Part shown: positions 1-8,474 of the stretch, piece by piece
Position numbering within the stretch: position 1 is the first letter of the stretch
Layout of the letters: each line of letters begins with the position of its first letter
DNA from: Henriciella barbarensis
GTDB taxonomy: Bacteria; Pseudomonadota; Alphaproteobacteria; Caulobacterales; Hyphomonadaceae
Length of the DNA: 64,000 nucleotides
Reading direction: 5' to 3'
NCBI RefSeq assembly: GCF_003576345.1
Contig: NZ_QWGB01000005.1
Coordinates: 310,001 to 374,000 of the forward strand
Translations under genes and position numbers: made by a program
Notes under the pieces: model-generated
Seen by the model: only the letters and a program-made list of their open reading frames with translations
Databases searched by the model: none
What the model was told of the DNA's origin: nothing

Positions 1-1
1 G

Positions 2-67
2 GTCGAAACCAATGAGGCGGGCACGCGGTTCAGGCTGACCCTGCCGCCTATCCCGCCGTCCAAATAG
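2..67 (+). CDS. C-terminal tail of a sensor histidine kinase (partial)
   Basis: The first 67 bases carry an open frame ending in TAG at 65-67. It translates to a short tail containing GTRFRLTLPPIPPSK. The pattern G-T-x-F-x-L-x-L-P is the usual end of the ATP-binding (HATPase_c, G2 box) domain of sensor histidine kinases. Only 21 codons are visible, so the identity rests on this motif alone. The stop lies one base before the convergent stop of the gamma-glutamyltransferase gene. Confidence 0.5.
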   Translation, partial: VETNEAGTRFRLTLPPIPPSK

Positions 68-68
68 G

Positions 69-1847
69 CTAATCTAGCGCGAGGGCGACGCCTTCGCGGC
101 GCGGATCCGCACCGCCTTCAAGACCATTCCCTCGCACGATAATGACGTGCAGCCCCGAATTCTCGCCGGTCCGCTCTTCCACGGGGTAGCCGGCCGCTGA
201 AAGCATGTCGGCCCAATCCTGACCGCGCTCCACATCGATCTCGACACCCACCGACGGACCGCGAGCGATCACGTTCGGAAGATTAATGGCTTCCTGTGCT
301 GAGAGGCCCCAGTCGAGCACGCCGACAATAGTCTTAGAAACATAAGCCACGATGGAATTGCCGCCGGGCGACCCGGTGACCATGAAGAGGTCACCATCCT
401 GATCGAACACCATGGTCGGGGACATGGACGAGCGCGGGCGTTTCCCGCCAGCCGGTGCATTGGCCACTGGCAGGCTGTTGATCGTCGGCTGGCGCGAAAA
501 GTCCGTCAGCTCATTATTGAGCAGATAGCCATTCACCATGCGCGAATTGCCGAAGGCGGATTCGACGGTGGCGGTCATGGAAACCGCGTTACCCTGTTTG
601 TCGATGATAGAGATGTGCGTGGTGCCCGGCGTCTCATCAGTGAGGTCCCTGCCCCACATCCCGATGATAGAACCGCGCCCGAGAACTTCACCCGGATCAC
701 CAGCCTGCGGGTTTCCATCCGGCGCAAAAACGTCAGCGACGCGAGCGTCGAGATAGCGCGGATCGATCAGGTCAGACGTTGGCACCTGAACGAAATCAGC
801 ATCTGCGACGTAATGGTCGCGATCTGCATAGGCAAGACGTTGAGCATCAACCCAAGCGGCCAGCTTTTCGTCACTGTAGCCGGGGCTGCTGCCTTCAGTG
901 ATCCGCTCATAGAGGCCCCAGATCATGTTCTGGGTGACGGCGCCGGAGCTTGGCGGCGGCGCAGAACAGATCCGCATCGTTTCATGATCACCGCAGACGG
1001 CCGGGCGAAGCTTCACAGAATAGGATGAGAGGTCGTCCAGTGTCATCGCACCGGGCAACGGCTCCTGTCCGAGCACATCAATAATGGCTTGGGCATTGTC
1101 ACCTTCATAGAAGGCCGACGGACCACTCGCAGCTACAGACTGTAGCAGGTCAGCATAGGCCGGATTGTCGCGAACGGTGCCAACGGTCAGCGGCTCACCT
1201 TCCGGGAAGAAGTAGGCGCTTGCATTCTCATCTTCATCGAGGCGCACAGCGTCGCGCAGACGCTCATTAGCGAGCAGACCAGCAAGGCGCGGAGAGACTT
1301 CGAAACCCTCACGCGCGAGATCAATTGCTGGCTGGAAGAGCGAGCCCCATTCTGCTTGGCCTTCGGCCTCATGCGCTGCCTTGTAGAGCGCGATCATTCC
1401 CGGCACGCCAGCCGAGCGACCAGACTGCCAGGCCGTGACGTAATCGAGGACTTCACCGTCGATCACGAACAGGTTTTCGTCAGCAGCCTGAGGCGCGGTT
1501 TCGCGGCCGTCGAATACGGTGAGCGCATCATCCTCATGGTCGTAATAGACCATGAAAGCGCCGCCGCCGATGCCGGAACTCTGAGGCTCTACGAGGCCAA
1601 GGACGGTGTGAACAGCGATGGCGGCATCAATTGCAGTGCCTCCTTCGCGCAGGATCTTGAGGCCCGCTTCTACGGCGCGGGGGTCAGCCGCCGCCACCAT
1701 GGCGCCCTTGTCCCAGATCCTGGGCGCGGGCGCCTGCTCTGTCTCTTCGAGTGTCGGTCGGTCAGGGACGCTGTTGCCAGACTGGGGCTGACACGCAGCA
1801 AGCGCGACCAGTACGAACGCTGGACAGAGCAAGGTGGAAGGTTTCAT
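69..1847 (-). CDS. ggt: gamma-glutamyltransferase, lipoprotein-type
   Basis: This is a gamma-glutamyl transpeptidase of 592 aa, which hydrolyses or transfers the gamma-glutamyl group of glutathione in the periplasm. It begins with a lipoprotein signal (LAAC, modified Cys19), so it is probably anchored to the membrane. The family's autocatalytic Thr is Thr409 in the motif TTHISIID; it becomes the N-terminus of the small subunit after self-cleavage. A GSPGG motif follows at 492-496, and a GIGGGAF stretch lies at 92-98 in the large subunit. Length matches the family. Its ATG overlaps the stop of the upstream small gene by one base (TGATG), which implies translational coupling. Identification is firm; substrate preference is not visible. 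Confidence 0.95.
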   Translation of the reverse strand: MKPSTLLCPAFVLVALAACQPQSGNSVPDRPTLEETEQAPAPRIWDKGAMVAAADPRAVEAGLKILREGGTAIDAAIAVHTVLGLVEPQSSGIGGGAFMVYYDHEDDALTVFDGRETAPQAADENLFVIDGEVLDYVTAWQSGRSAGVPGMIALYKAAHEAEGQAEWGSLFQPAIDLAREGFEVSPRLAGLLANERLRDAVRLDEDENASAYFFPEGEPLTVGTVRDNPAYADLLQSVAASGPSAFYEGDNAQAIIDVLGQEPLPGAMTLDDLSSYSVKLRPAVCGDHETMRICSAPPPSSGAVTQNMIWGLYERITEGSSPGYSDEKLAAWVDAQRLAYADRDHYVADADFVQVPTSDLIDPRYLDARVADVFAPDGNPQAGDPGEVLGRGSIIGMWGRDLTDETPGTTHISIIDKQGNAVSMTATVESAFGNSRMVNGYLLNNELTDFSRQPTINSLPVANAPAGGKRPRSSMSPTMVFDQDGDLFMVTGSPGGNSIVAYVSKTIVGVLDWGLSAQEAINLPNVIARGPSVGVEIDVERGQDWADMLSAAGYPVEERTGENSGLHVIIVRGNGLEGGADPRREGVALALD

Positions 1848-2146
1848 CAGGACTCCTCTTCGGTGTCCCCTTCAGCGGTTTCACCGGTCATGGCATCATT
1901 CATCCGATAAGGCGTTTCGTCCGGCGTATCCATAGTCACATCTGGCATCGCGGCGCGCACTTCGCCGAGATTTGAATTGATGCAGTTATCAAGCTCTTCC
2001 TGCGTGGCTTCTCCATCGGCGCCTGCGCGCTCGATGCACTGGCTGAGGTTCGGGACTTCCGTCGGATAGGTCTGGGCTTCCTGCGCGGCTGCCGAAAATC
2101 CAGCTGCTGCGAGGGCCGTGAATGCGATGGCGAATTTGAATTTCAT
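1847..2146 (-). CDS. small exported protein of unknown function, coupled to ggt
   Basis: This encodes a 99-aa protein with a cleavable signal peptide (MKFKFAIAFTALAAAGFSAAAQ). The mature part is acidic with two cysteines (residues near SQCIERAG and DNCINSN) that could form a disulfide. I chose the ATG at 2146 because AGGGGAG sits about seven bases upstream; an in-frame ATG six codons earlier has no such site and would spoil the signal peptide. It lies immediately upstream of ggt with a one-base TGATG overlap, so the two are probably one operon. I do not recognise the family. Confidence 0.75.
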   Translation of the reverse strand: MKFKFAIAFTALAAAGFSAAAQEAQTYPTEVPNLSQCIERAGADGEATQEELDNCINSNLGEVRAAMPDVTMDTPDETPYRMNDAMTGETAEGDTEEES

Positions 2147-2359
2147 GTCCTGCTCCCCTGACATGTTAAGACCTTACCCATTGGGGCGGTGGGCGCAAAT
2201 AAAGCTTTTGTGCCCGACTGCCCCGGTCGCAAGCAGGTTTCGTGCCGCGGGCTGAGTGAGTGGCTGGCTTGTTGTGTCAGGGGTCTGCCAGCTCTAGGTA
2301 TCAGGTTTAAGCAATCTCCTGTCCCAGCGCGGGACGGGCAAAACCTGGAGCAGCTTGCC

Positions 2360-3340
2360 ATGTCCCGGCCCGGCCCGAAAAACCTCATCACCGACGTTCC
2401 AGGCATCGAGGTTGGCAACGCTGAAAACAGGGATGTGCTAACAGGTACAACTGTCATTGTTGCGGATGAACCCGCGACGGCCGCCTGTGCGGTCGCAGGG
2501 GGCGGGCCCGGTACGCGTGAGACGGATCTCCTGCGCGCCGATACGATGGTTGAGCAGGTGGATGCCATCGTCCTGTCAGGCGGCAGCGCCTATGGGCTGG
2601 CCTCTGCGGATGGTGTGACCGCCAAGCTTGGCGCGATGGGGCGCGGCTACGGGCTGAAGGATCTTCCGGGCGTGCCAAGGACACCCATTGTCCCTGCGGC
2701 CATTCTCTACGACCTCGCCAATGGCGGAGATAAGGGCTGGGGCGAGCAACCACCCTATCGCGTGCTCGGCGAGGAAGCTTTCGAAAACCGGGCGAAATCC
2801 TTCCCGCTCGGCAATGTTGGCTGCGGTCTTGGCGCCAATGCAGGCGCCCATGCAGGCGGACTCGGCTCCGCATCGCTTCGCACCGCCGATGGCATCACGA
2901 TTGGCGCAGTTGCTGGTGTGAACTGCTTCGGGTCGGTCTTCATGCCGGGCACGAGCTGCTTCTGGGCCTGGCCGTACGAACAGGATGGGGAGTTCGGCAA
3001 TCACCGTCCCGGCGAAGGCTACAACCCCGACCCCGAGGAATGGGGCGACGCGAAGATGAACCCGCAGCCCGGCCAGAACACGACGATCGCCTGTATCGCA
3101 ACCGATGCGAGCCTCACCCCGGCGCAAGCGCACCGCGTCGCGCAGATGGCTCTATCCGGCTTCTCACGCGCGATCAGGCCGGTGTTCGCACCCTTCGATG
3201 GCGACGCATTATTTGTCCTGTCGACAGGCAGGATCCCGTTGGAAGAACCCTCCCCCATCTCCCTGACACGTATCGGAGAGCTGGCCGCATCCACGCTCGC
3301 AAGGGCGATTGCACGGGGTGTGTATGAGGCAGATCAGTAG
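2360..3340 (+). CDS. P1 family peptidase (DmpA/BapA-type aminopeptidase)
   Basis: This 326-aa protein belongs to the S58/DmpA family of N-terminal-nucleophile aminopeptidases, which self-cleave into two chains and remove N-terminal D- or beta-amino acids or other residues. Recognisable segments are the N-terminal ITDVPGIEVGNA, the glycine-rich LSGGSAYGLASADGV, GLGANAGAHAGG, and the region of the nucleophile, NTTIACIATDA, where Thr241 is the likely new N-terminus (family members use Ser or Thr here). The frame is open far upstream, but the ATG at 2360 has GGAG nine bases before it and matches the usual family start. There is no signal peptide. Divergent from the ggt operon. Confidence 0.88.
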   Translation: MSRPGPKNLITDVPGIEVGNAENRDVLTGTTVIVADEPATAACAVAGGGPGTRETDLLRADTMVEQVDAIVLSGGSAYGLASADGVTAKLGAMGRGYGLKDLPGVPRTPIVPAAILYDLANGGDKGWGEQPPYRVLGEEAFENRAKSFPLGNVGCGLGANAGAHAGGLGSASLRTADGITIGAVAGVNCFGSVFMPGTSCFWAWPYEQDGEFGNHRPGEGYNPDPEEWGDAKMNPQPGQNTTIACIATDASLTPAQAHRVAQMALSGFSRAIRPVFAPFDGDALFVLSTGRIPLEEPSPISLTRIGELAASTLARAIARGVYEADQ

Positions 3341-3356
3341 ACTGCAGCATAAGCGC

Positions 3357-3385
3357 TTGCATCGTGCGCGCGGCGCCGCTATGTG
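3357..3385 (+). promoter_or_regulatory. candidate promoter of tRNA-Arg
   Basis: A -35-like TTGCAT (3357-3362) is separated by 17 bases from a -10-like TATGTG (3380-3385). Predicted transcription would begin near 3392, about ten bases before the mature tRNA 5' end. It is positioned just after the stop of the preceding peptidase gene. Confidence 0.5.
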
Positions 3386-3402
3386 TCCGCCCTCTCAACG
3401 GA

Positions 3403-3479
3403 GCACCCGTAGCTCAGCTGGATAGAGCACCAGACTACGAATCTGGGGGTCAGAGGTTCGAATCCTCTCGGGTGTGCCA
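3403..3479 (+). tRNA. tRNA-Arg (anticodon ACG)
   Basis: A complete 77-nt cloverleaf with encoded CCA. The acceptor stem is GCACCCG paired with CGGGTGT (one G-U pair), the anticodon stem is CCAGA/TCTGG with loop CTACGAA, giving anticodon ACG, and the T arm is AGAGG-TTCGAAT-CCTCT. The ACG anticodon is normally deaminated to ICG and reads CGU/CGC/CGA, the main arginine codons of a GC-rich genome. Confidence 0.97.
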
Positions 3480-3533
3480 TTTCTTCCTAAAAATCAGCTG
3501 CCGACGCCGAAATTTTCGCCGTGCGTCGAGCGC

Positions 3534-4037
3534 CTATACTTCGTCACCCGGCGTCACCTGACTGATGACGTGGCGTATGGTCATGAAAAGCCTGACGACT
3601 GTTGCTGTAAGTAGTGCGCACACGAACACGGTGAGGGCAAAGACCAGTTCATACATCAGGCGATACCAACCGTCTGGCATCTGGTCGAACTCCCCGACAG
3701 GAAGCACGAGCATGAGCAAAAGGATGACGGCGCCGACGAGACTGATCGTTGATAGCCAGGCGACCTGCGAAATGCTTCGGTACACGTCAGAATCGAAGTC
3801 CGTCTTCGTCTGGTTGGTAAGTCCCAGCAGCGTCAACATGAGAGCCAGCGTCGTGGCAGACGCGCCCGCGATAGCTGACCCAAGGTACAAACCCGTCTGC
3901 GTCAGCGACTGGATCAGATTGGTCGCCTCGGCCTCGCTATAGACGTTCCCGATCGCGAATCTTGCGCCTATCCCGATGAGAACGATCAGCCCTGTCGTCA
4001 GAATTACTGCGAGATGCTTCATGTCAGTCCAGTCCAT
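3534..4037 (-). CDS. four-helix membrane protein of unknown function
   Basis: This 167-aa protein has four strongly hydrophobic segments (about residues 7-28, 50-73, 90-112 and 128-152), with short loops and a charged C-terminus. It is an inner-membrane protein with no catalytic motif that I can see and no family I recognise. It is transcribed alone on the minus strand and is divergent from the next gene. The start is uncertain because no clear ribosome binding site precedes either the first ATG or the one five codons later. Confidence 0.7.
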   Translation of the reverse strand: MDWTDMKHLAVILTTGLIVLIGIGARFAIGNVYSEAEATNLIQSLTQTGLYLGSAIAGASATTLALMLTLLGLTNQTKTDFDSDVYRSISQVAWLSTISLVGAVILLLMLVLPVGEFDQMPDGWYRLMYELVFALTVFVCALLTATVVRLFMTIRHVISQVTPGDEV

Positions 4038-4132
4038 CAGCCACTGGCAATCTTAATGCGGAAGCATTGAGGAGCGTTCCGCGAGGCAGGCAGGCGGGCA
4101 ACCACGCGGCAGGCCTGCGCGTTCAATCAACC

Positions 4133-4828
4133 GTGACGACATGCCTTCTGACATTTGAAGATATCTGGCCGGACGGCCTTCCTGAAAGTGATGCGCTGAT
4201 TGCGCAACTTCGAACGCGCGTGCATCGCGATGGTATTTGCGCGGAAGACTTCCGTCTGCTTGCCGGACGTGGTGATGAGGCATTCCAGCTGGTGTTCGGC
4301 GAAAACGTGCTGGTCAAGATCGAGTTCGACGTCGCCCGGATCGGCGAGCATTCGCATCTCGTGCACGTGGCCGAAGCGGGCCGCAAGCCAGAAGTCATTA
4401 CCGCCTATCCCGAGGCCGGCGAGTTGCGCGTTCTTGGCCCCATGCCTTGGGGGGAAAGCCCGCATTCCCCAATGAGGCAACCGCGCGGAACGCAGCGTGT
4501 CGGTGTCATTGCACGGGATTTCGGCCAAGAGCGCTGGCGAAAGGTTACCGTGCTCGCGCGCGCGATTGATGAAGCGCGGTTGAACTACAACTTTCTGTTT
4601 CAGAATTCCAACTCTGTGGTAGCGACGCTCGCCAATGCTGCGGAGACAGGGTTCGTGGACCTTCCGGGCGGCGGTCTGAACCTCGGCCATGGCAACCTGC
4701 TCTATGATGAGCTGATGGGCGGGCGGCAGGTGTCCCGCTTTCTTGTCCAGGGCGGCACCTCCTACTCTGCCGGCTCTGAGAGCCCGGTCCCCGACGCGCT
4801 GCCGCAATCAGCCAATACAGAGGGTTAG
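4133..4828 (+). CDS. hypothetical protein with NSNS motif
   Basis: The frame encodes about 230 aa of soluble, mixed alpha/beta character. It contains an ordered stretch LNYNFLFQNSNSVVATLANAA followed by LPGGGLNLGHGNLLYDEL. The Y-x-x-x-x-x-N-S-N-S arrangement faintly resembles papain-like domains in which the second S position is a Cys, but that is speculation. The start is doubtful: GTG at 4133 gives VTTCLLTFEDIWPD, whereas an in-frame TTG at 4067 gives a longer form; neither has a good ribosome binding site. An overlapping frame on the other strand reads as antisense and was rejected. It lies 58 bases upstream of the eRF1-like gene on the same strand. Confidence 0.6.
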   Translation: MTTCLLTFEDIWPDGLPESDALIAQLRTRVHRDGICAEDFRLLAGRGDEAFQLVFGENVLVKIEFDVARIGEHSHLVHVAEAGRKPEVITAYPEAGELRVLGPMPWGESPHSPMRQPRGTQRVGVIARDFGQERWRKVTVLARAIDEARLNYNFLFQNSNSVVATLANAAETGFVDLPGGGLNLGHGNLLYDELMGGRQVSRFLVQGGTSYSAGSESPVPDALPQSANTEG

Positions 4829-4886
4829 CGGGAACGCCGCCTTCGCAAGTCCGTTGTTTTGCCAATAGACAAGCAAGGAGAAGACC

Positions 4887-5972
4887 ATGTCAGAACAGAC
4901 ATCCCTCGACACTTTCAGGCAAGCATTCGCCGACTTTTCCGACAAGACGACGAGCGTTTACGTTCCGCGCCCAGCCGTGGAAGTTGGCGGAGAGAAATGG
5001 CGCATCCTGCGCAAGAATGTCATCGACGCCGTCGAAAAGCATGCCCCGGACGCAGCCTTCATCAAAGAGCGTCTCGAGAACTTTGAACTCGCCGATTTTC
5101 GCGCCAACGGTATCGCGCTTTTCGAGGACAAGCAGAACCGCAGGATGGCCCACCTCAATTCACGCCCGGTCGCATCAATCACGACAGGCGAGCACGCATT
5201 TATACTGCCGCTGCTGGCTGACTATCAAAGCCGCAAGACACATTGGGTCCTTTTCGTGACCAAGGATGAGCCGAAGCTGTTCCTTTATCAGGGTGGCAAT
5301 GTCAAAGACATGACCGATCGTCTGGACGCGCCCAAGTACCGATCTGTCGAAGCGCGCCGCCACGTTCAGGATGATGTCTTCTTCCATTCAGGTTCGCGCG
5401 GGTCGGCCCGCAATAGCGACGGGCGCTCCGTCTACCATGCGCTGGGTGCCGGCCAGGATGAGGAAAGGGACAAGACTGACGGCGCGTTCTACGAAGAGAT
5501 CGCGAATGCCGTCGACGATGCCCTGCCCCCGCAGACCGAAACGCTCCACATCATCGGTGAAGAGGGCACGGTCGGTCACTTTGCCAAGGTGATGGCACCC
5601 GGTCGTTTCGATATCGTCCAGCACCATGCAGGCGGCGCTGACGCGGTCGAACAGCACATCAAGGACGCTTTCAGCGATGAGCCCGTTGGTGACGGGAAGC
5701 TGCCAGAGGGCAAGAGCTTGCCTGACCTGCAGGATGCGGCCAGGGCTGGACAGCTCGGCACGCTCTATCTGCCGCTCGAAAGCGCCTTGCTGGAGGAGAT
5801 GCATGACCAGGCGGATGAGCATCTGAAATTCCGCGAGTTCGGGCACGATAGCGAGGAAGCGCAGCAGAACCGGACAACTGTGCTCGCGCTCGAAAATGGT
5901 GCGGACATAAGCTGGTATGCTGCGCATGATCACAATGCCGTTGCGGAGATCCGTGCCGACCTGCGTTGGTAG
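4887..5972 (+). CDS. bacterial eRF1-like protein (baeRF family)
   Basis: This 361-aa protein resembles bacterial archaeo-eukaryotic release factor homologues (baeRF). The visible hallmarks are the N-terminal helical segment, central strands with HWVLFVTKDEPKLFLYQGG, the loop VFFHSGSRGSAR around residues 168-179, and a final strand region with LALENGADISWYAAHDH that resembles the domain-3 fold of eRF1. Some members act on stalled or hibernating ribosomes, but the function of this subfamily is not established. There is an AAGGAG site before the ATG. Not an operon with obvious translation genes; the upstream unknown gene may be co-transcribed. Confidence 0.65.
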   Translation: MSEQTSLDTFRQAFADFSDKTTSVYVPRPAVEVGGEKWRILRKNVIDAVEKHAPDAAFIKERLENFELADFRANGIALFEDKQNRRMAHLNSRPVASITTGEHAFILPLLADYQSRKTHWVLFVTKDEPKLFLYQGGNVKDMTDRLDAPKYRSVEARRHVQDDVFFHSGSRGSARNSDGRSVYHALGAGQDEERDKTDGAFYEEIANAVDDALPPQTETLHIIGEEGTVGHFAKVMAPGRFDIVQHHAGGADAVEQHIKDAFSDEPVGDGKLPEGKSLPDLQDAARAGQLGTLYLPLESALLEEMHDQADEHLKFREFGHDSEEAQQNRTTVLALENGADISWYAAHDHNAVAEIRADLRW

Positions 5973-6068
5973 GCAACGCTCTTATCTTCCAGTTGCGCCG
6001 CGTCAGCCCTTGGACAGAGGGCTGGCGCGCGCTAATGTGTTCGGAAGAGACTGGAGAGATAGCCGCCC

Positions 6069-7250
6069 ATGTTCCTCAACTTCTTCAACGAACTTCGTTC
6101 CGCCAAGATTCCCGTCACGCTGAAGGAGTATCTCCTTTTGCTCGAAGCGATGGATAATGACGTGATCGAGATGGAGGTCGAGGACTTCTACTATCTCTCG
6201 CGTGCGGCTCTCGTGAAGGATGAGCGCAACCTCGACAAATTCGACCGCGTCTTCAGCCACGTCTTCAAGGGCCTCGACACGATGCAGGACGCCGTCGACG
6301 TGCAGGACCTGCCGGAAGAGTGGCTGCGCAAGATGTCGGAGAAATTCCTCACCAAGGAGGAGATGGACGAGATCGAGGCCATGGGCGGTTTCGAAAAGCT
6401 CATGGAGACGTTGAAAGAGCGCCTTGATGAGCAGAAGAAACGCCATGAAGGCGGTAATAAATGGATTGGCACAGGCGGCACATCACCTTTTGGCGCCAAT
6501 GGCTACAACCCGGAAGGCGTCCGCATCGGGCAGGAAAAGTCCCGTCACCGCCGCGCGGTCAAGGTCTGGGACAAGCGCGAATTCAAGAATTACGACGACA
6601 GCGTCGAGATCGGCACGCGCAATATCAAAATCGCGATGAAGCGCCTGCGCAAATGGGCGCGTGACGGTGCCAATGAGGAACTCGACCTCGACAATACGAT
6701 CCGCAAGACGGCCAAGCAGGGCTATCTCGATATCGAGATGCGCCCCGAAAAGCGCAATACGGTCTCGGTCCTGCTGCTGATGGATGTCGGCGGCTCCATG
6801 GACCCGCACGTCCGCGTCATGGAGGAGCTGTTCTCGGCGGCCCGCTCAGAGATCAAGAACCTCGAATACTACTACTTCCACAACTGCATCTATGAAGGTC
6901 TGTGGAAGGACAATCGCCGCCGTATGAATGAGCGCATCCCGACTTGGGACGTGCTCCATAAATACCCCTCCGACTACAAGGTCATCGTCGTTGGCGACGC
7001 CACGATGAGCCCGTACGAGATCACCTATGCAGGCGGCTCGGTCGAGCACTGGAACGAGGAGGCTGGCGGCCTCTGGATCCAGCGTTTCGTGGAGCAGTTC
7101 CCGAACTTTGTCTGGCTCAACCCGGTCAAGGCAGGCGCCTGGGACTATACCGGCTCCATCAAGCTGATTAACGAGCTGATCGGCCCGGGCCGCATGTTCG
7201 AGATGACCCTGCAGGGCCTCGAAGACGCGATGAAGGAACTCAGCCGATAG
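6069..7250 (+). CDS. VWA domain protein, CoxE-like
   Basis: This 393-aa cytosolic protein has an N-terminal helical region (residues 1-120), a central basic linker with GYNPEGVRIGQEKS, and a C-terminal von Willebrand factor A domain beginning at VLLLMDVGGSMD. The MIDAS motif reads D-V-G-G-S, so the first Ser of the classical DxSxS is Gly. CoxE-type VWA proteins usually partner with a MoxR-type AAA+ ATPase in insertion of metals or remodelling of protein complexes; no such ATPase gene lies in this window. The tail PGRMFEMTLQGLEDAMKEL is typical of the family. A strong terminator follows. Confidence 0.82.
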   Translation: MFLNFFNELRSAKIPVTLKEYLLLLEAMDNDVIEMEVEDFYYLSRAALVKDERNLDKFDRVFSHVFKGLDTMQDAVDVQDLPEEWLRKMSEKFLTKEEMDEIEAMGGFEKLMETLKERLDEQKKRHEGGNKWIGTGGTSPFGANGYNPEGVRIGQEKSRHRRAVKVWDKREFKNYDDSVEIGTRNIKIAMKRLRKWARDGANEELDLDNTIRKTAKQGYLDIEMRPEKRNTVSVLLLMDVGGSMDPHVRVMEELFSAARSEIKNLEYYYFHNCIYEGLWKDNRRRMNERIPTWDVLHKYPSDYKVIVVGDATMSPYEITYAGGSVEHWNEEAGGLWIQRFVEQFPNFVWLNPVKAGAWDYTGSIKLINELIGPGRMFEMTLQGLEDAMKELSR

Positions 7251-7274
7251 CTCTTTGTTGACTGGTGTAAATAG

Positions 7275-7318
7275 AAAAGCCCGCATGGTTCCACTGCGCT
7301 CACCATGCGGGCTTTTTT
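7275..7318 (+). terminator. rho-independent terminator of the CoxE-like gene
   Basis: A perfect 12-bp inverted repeat AGCCCGCATGGT (7278-7289) / ACCATGCGGGCT (7302-7313) with a 12-base loop is followed by six T residues. It lies 25 bases after the stop of the VWA gene. Confidence 0.9.
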
Positions 7319-7440
7319 GTATCTTTTCGGAATTCTGTTTGGTGAGCGAAGTCGAACCATTAACGCTTGCCGCGCCTTTACAGCCCTAACGGCAACCCTT
7401 CTAAATCCCGGAAAACAAAATAGAGTGAGGAGACGCGCGC

Positions 7441-8343
7441 ATGCCACGTATCAAGGTCAATGGCATTGAAATCGAATACCGCGAGATCGGCAATCCGGAC
7501 GATCCGATGTTGCTTCTCGTATCTGGGTTCTCGACGCAGATGATCTCATGGCCGGAAAGCTATCTAGAAGGTCTGGCCGCCGCAGGGCGCCGTGTCGTCA
7601 TCTTCGACAATCGCGATATCGGCCTGTCGACAGAGTTCACCAATGAAATCCCCCCCGCCCCCGGCGATATCATCCAGGGCCTTTCCGAAGGCAAGGACAT
7701 GTCGAAGGAGGTGCCTTATCTTCTCGACGATATGGCCGCCGATGCAGCTGCTCTGATCACTGCGCTTGGCGCAGACAAGGCCGACGTCATGGGTAATTCG
7801 ATGGGCGGCATGATTGTGCAGTTGATTGCGCTCAATCATCCCGAAAAAGTGCGCACGCTTATCCCTGTGATGACGACATCTGGTGAGCCGAGCCTGCCGC
7901 GCTCGACACCCGAAGCGCAAAAAGCCCTGACCGCCCAGCCGGAGATGCGGACTGCCGATGCGGTGGCAGAAATTTCCGTCGCATCGCGCCGTGTCATCGG
8001 ATCTGCTGACGGTGTCCGCAATAGCGATGAAGAAACCGCAGAGAGTGCCCGCGCGAGTTTCAACCGGTCGGACCGGCCCATGGGCGTTGCCCGTCAATAT
8101 GCCGCCATCCTCGCCCAGCCGCGCTGGCATGAGCGGCTATCCACGATCAACATGCCGACGCTGGTCCTGCATGGGGCGATCGACCCGCTCATCCTGCCAG
8201 CTTGTGGCGAAGACATCGCCAAGCGCGTGCCGGGCGCAAAGCTCGAAATCATCGACAAGTGGGGCCATGACATGCCGACGGCGATGGTCCAGCCGCTGCT
8301 GGACAAGATCGTCCCCTTCCTGAAAGCGAACGAACCGGGCTGA
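7441..8343 (+). CDS. alpha/beta hydrolase
   Basis: This 300-aa enzyme has the alpha/beta-hydrolase fold. The nucleophile elbow is GNSMGG (Ser120), with the acid in LHGAIDPLI and the His in KWGHDMP near the C-terminus; the early strand LLLVSGF supplies the oxyanion region. No signal peptide. Similar proteins act as esterases, C-C hydrolases or as rifampicin/aclacinomycin methylesterase-like enzymes; the substrate cannot be read from sequence. A GAGGAG-like site precedes the ATG. It is a single gene between a terminator and a repeat element. Confidence 0.9.
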   Translation: MPRIKVNGIEIEYREIGNPDDPMLLLVSGFSTQMISWPESYLEGLAAAGRRVVIFDNRDIGLSTEFTNEIPPAPGDIIQGLSEGKDMSKEVPYLLDDMAADAAALITALGADKADVMGNSMGGMIVQLIALNHPEKVRTLIPVMTTSGEPSLPRSTPEAQKALTAQPEMRTADAVAEISVASRRVIGSADGVRNSDEETAESARASFNRSDRPMGVARQYAAILAQPRWHERLSTINMPTLVLHGAIDPLILPACGEDIAKRVPGAKLEIIDKWGHDMPTAMVQPLLDKIVPFLKANEPG

Positions 8344-8378
8344 AGGCCGAAAACTCAGACGGCGTGTCTGAACAACTC

Positions 8379-8453
8379 ATTCCGGCGAAGGCCGGGATCT
8401 GGTGCAGCATGGTGGGATTTAGCTTAGAGGAATCCCGGCTTTCGCCGGGATGG
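8379..8453. repeat. paired small palindromes (REP-like element)
   Basis: Two short hairpins face each other in the gap between convergent genes: TCCGGCGAAGGCCGGGA (8381-8397) and TCCCGGCTTTCGCCGGGA (8433-8450). Each folds into a 6-7 bp GC stem, and the two halves are near reverse complements of each other. This layout resembles interspersed REP/BIME-like palindromes; copy number elsewhere cannot be seen here. It might also terminate both flanking genes. Confidence 0.6.
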
Positions 8454-8474
8454 ACGGTTTGTTATTCTCAGCTC

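Noticed and set aside
4127-4807. A 226-codon frame on the minus strand
   Set aside because: The plus-strand frame has more protein-like composition, and the minus product is rich in His/Arg as expected of antisense of GC-rich coding sequence.
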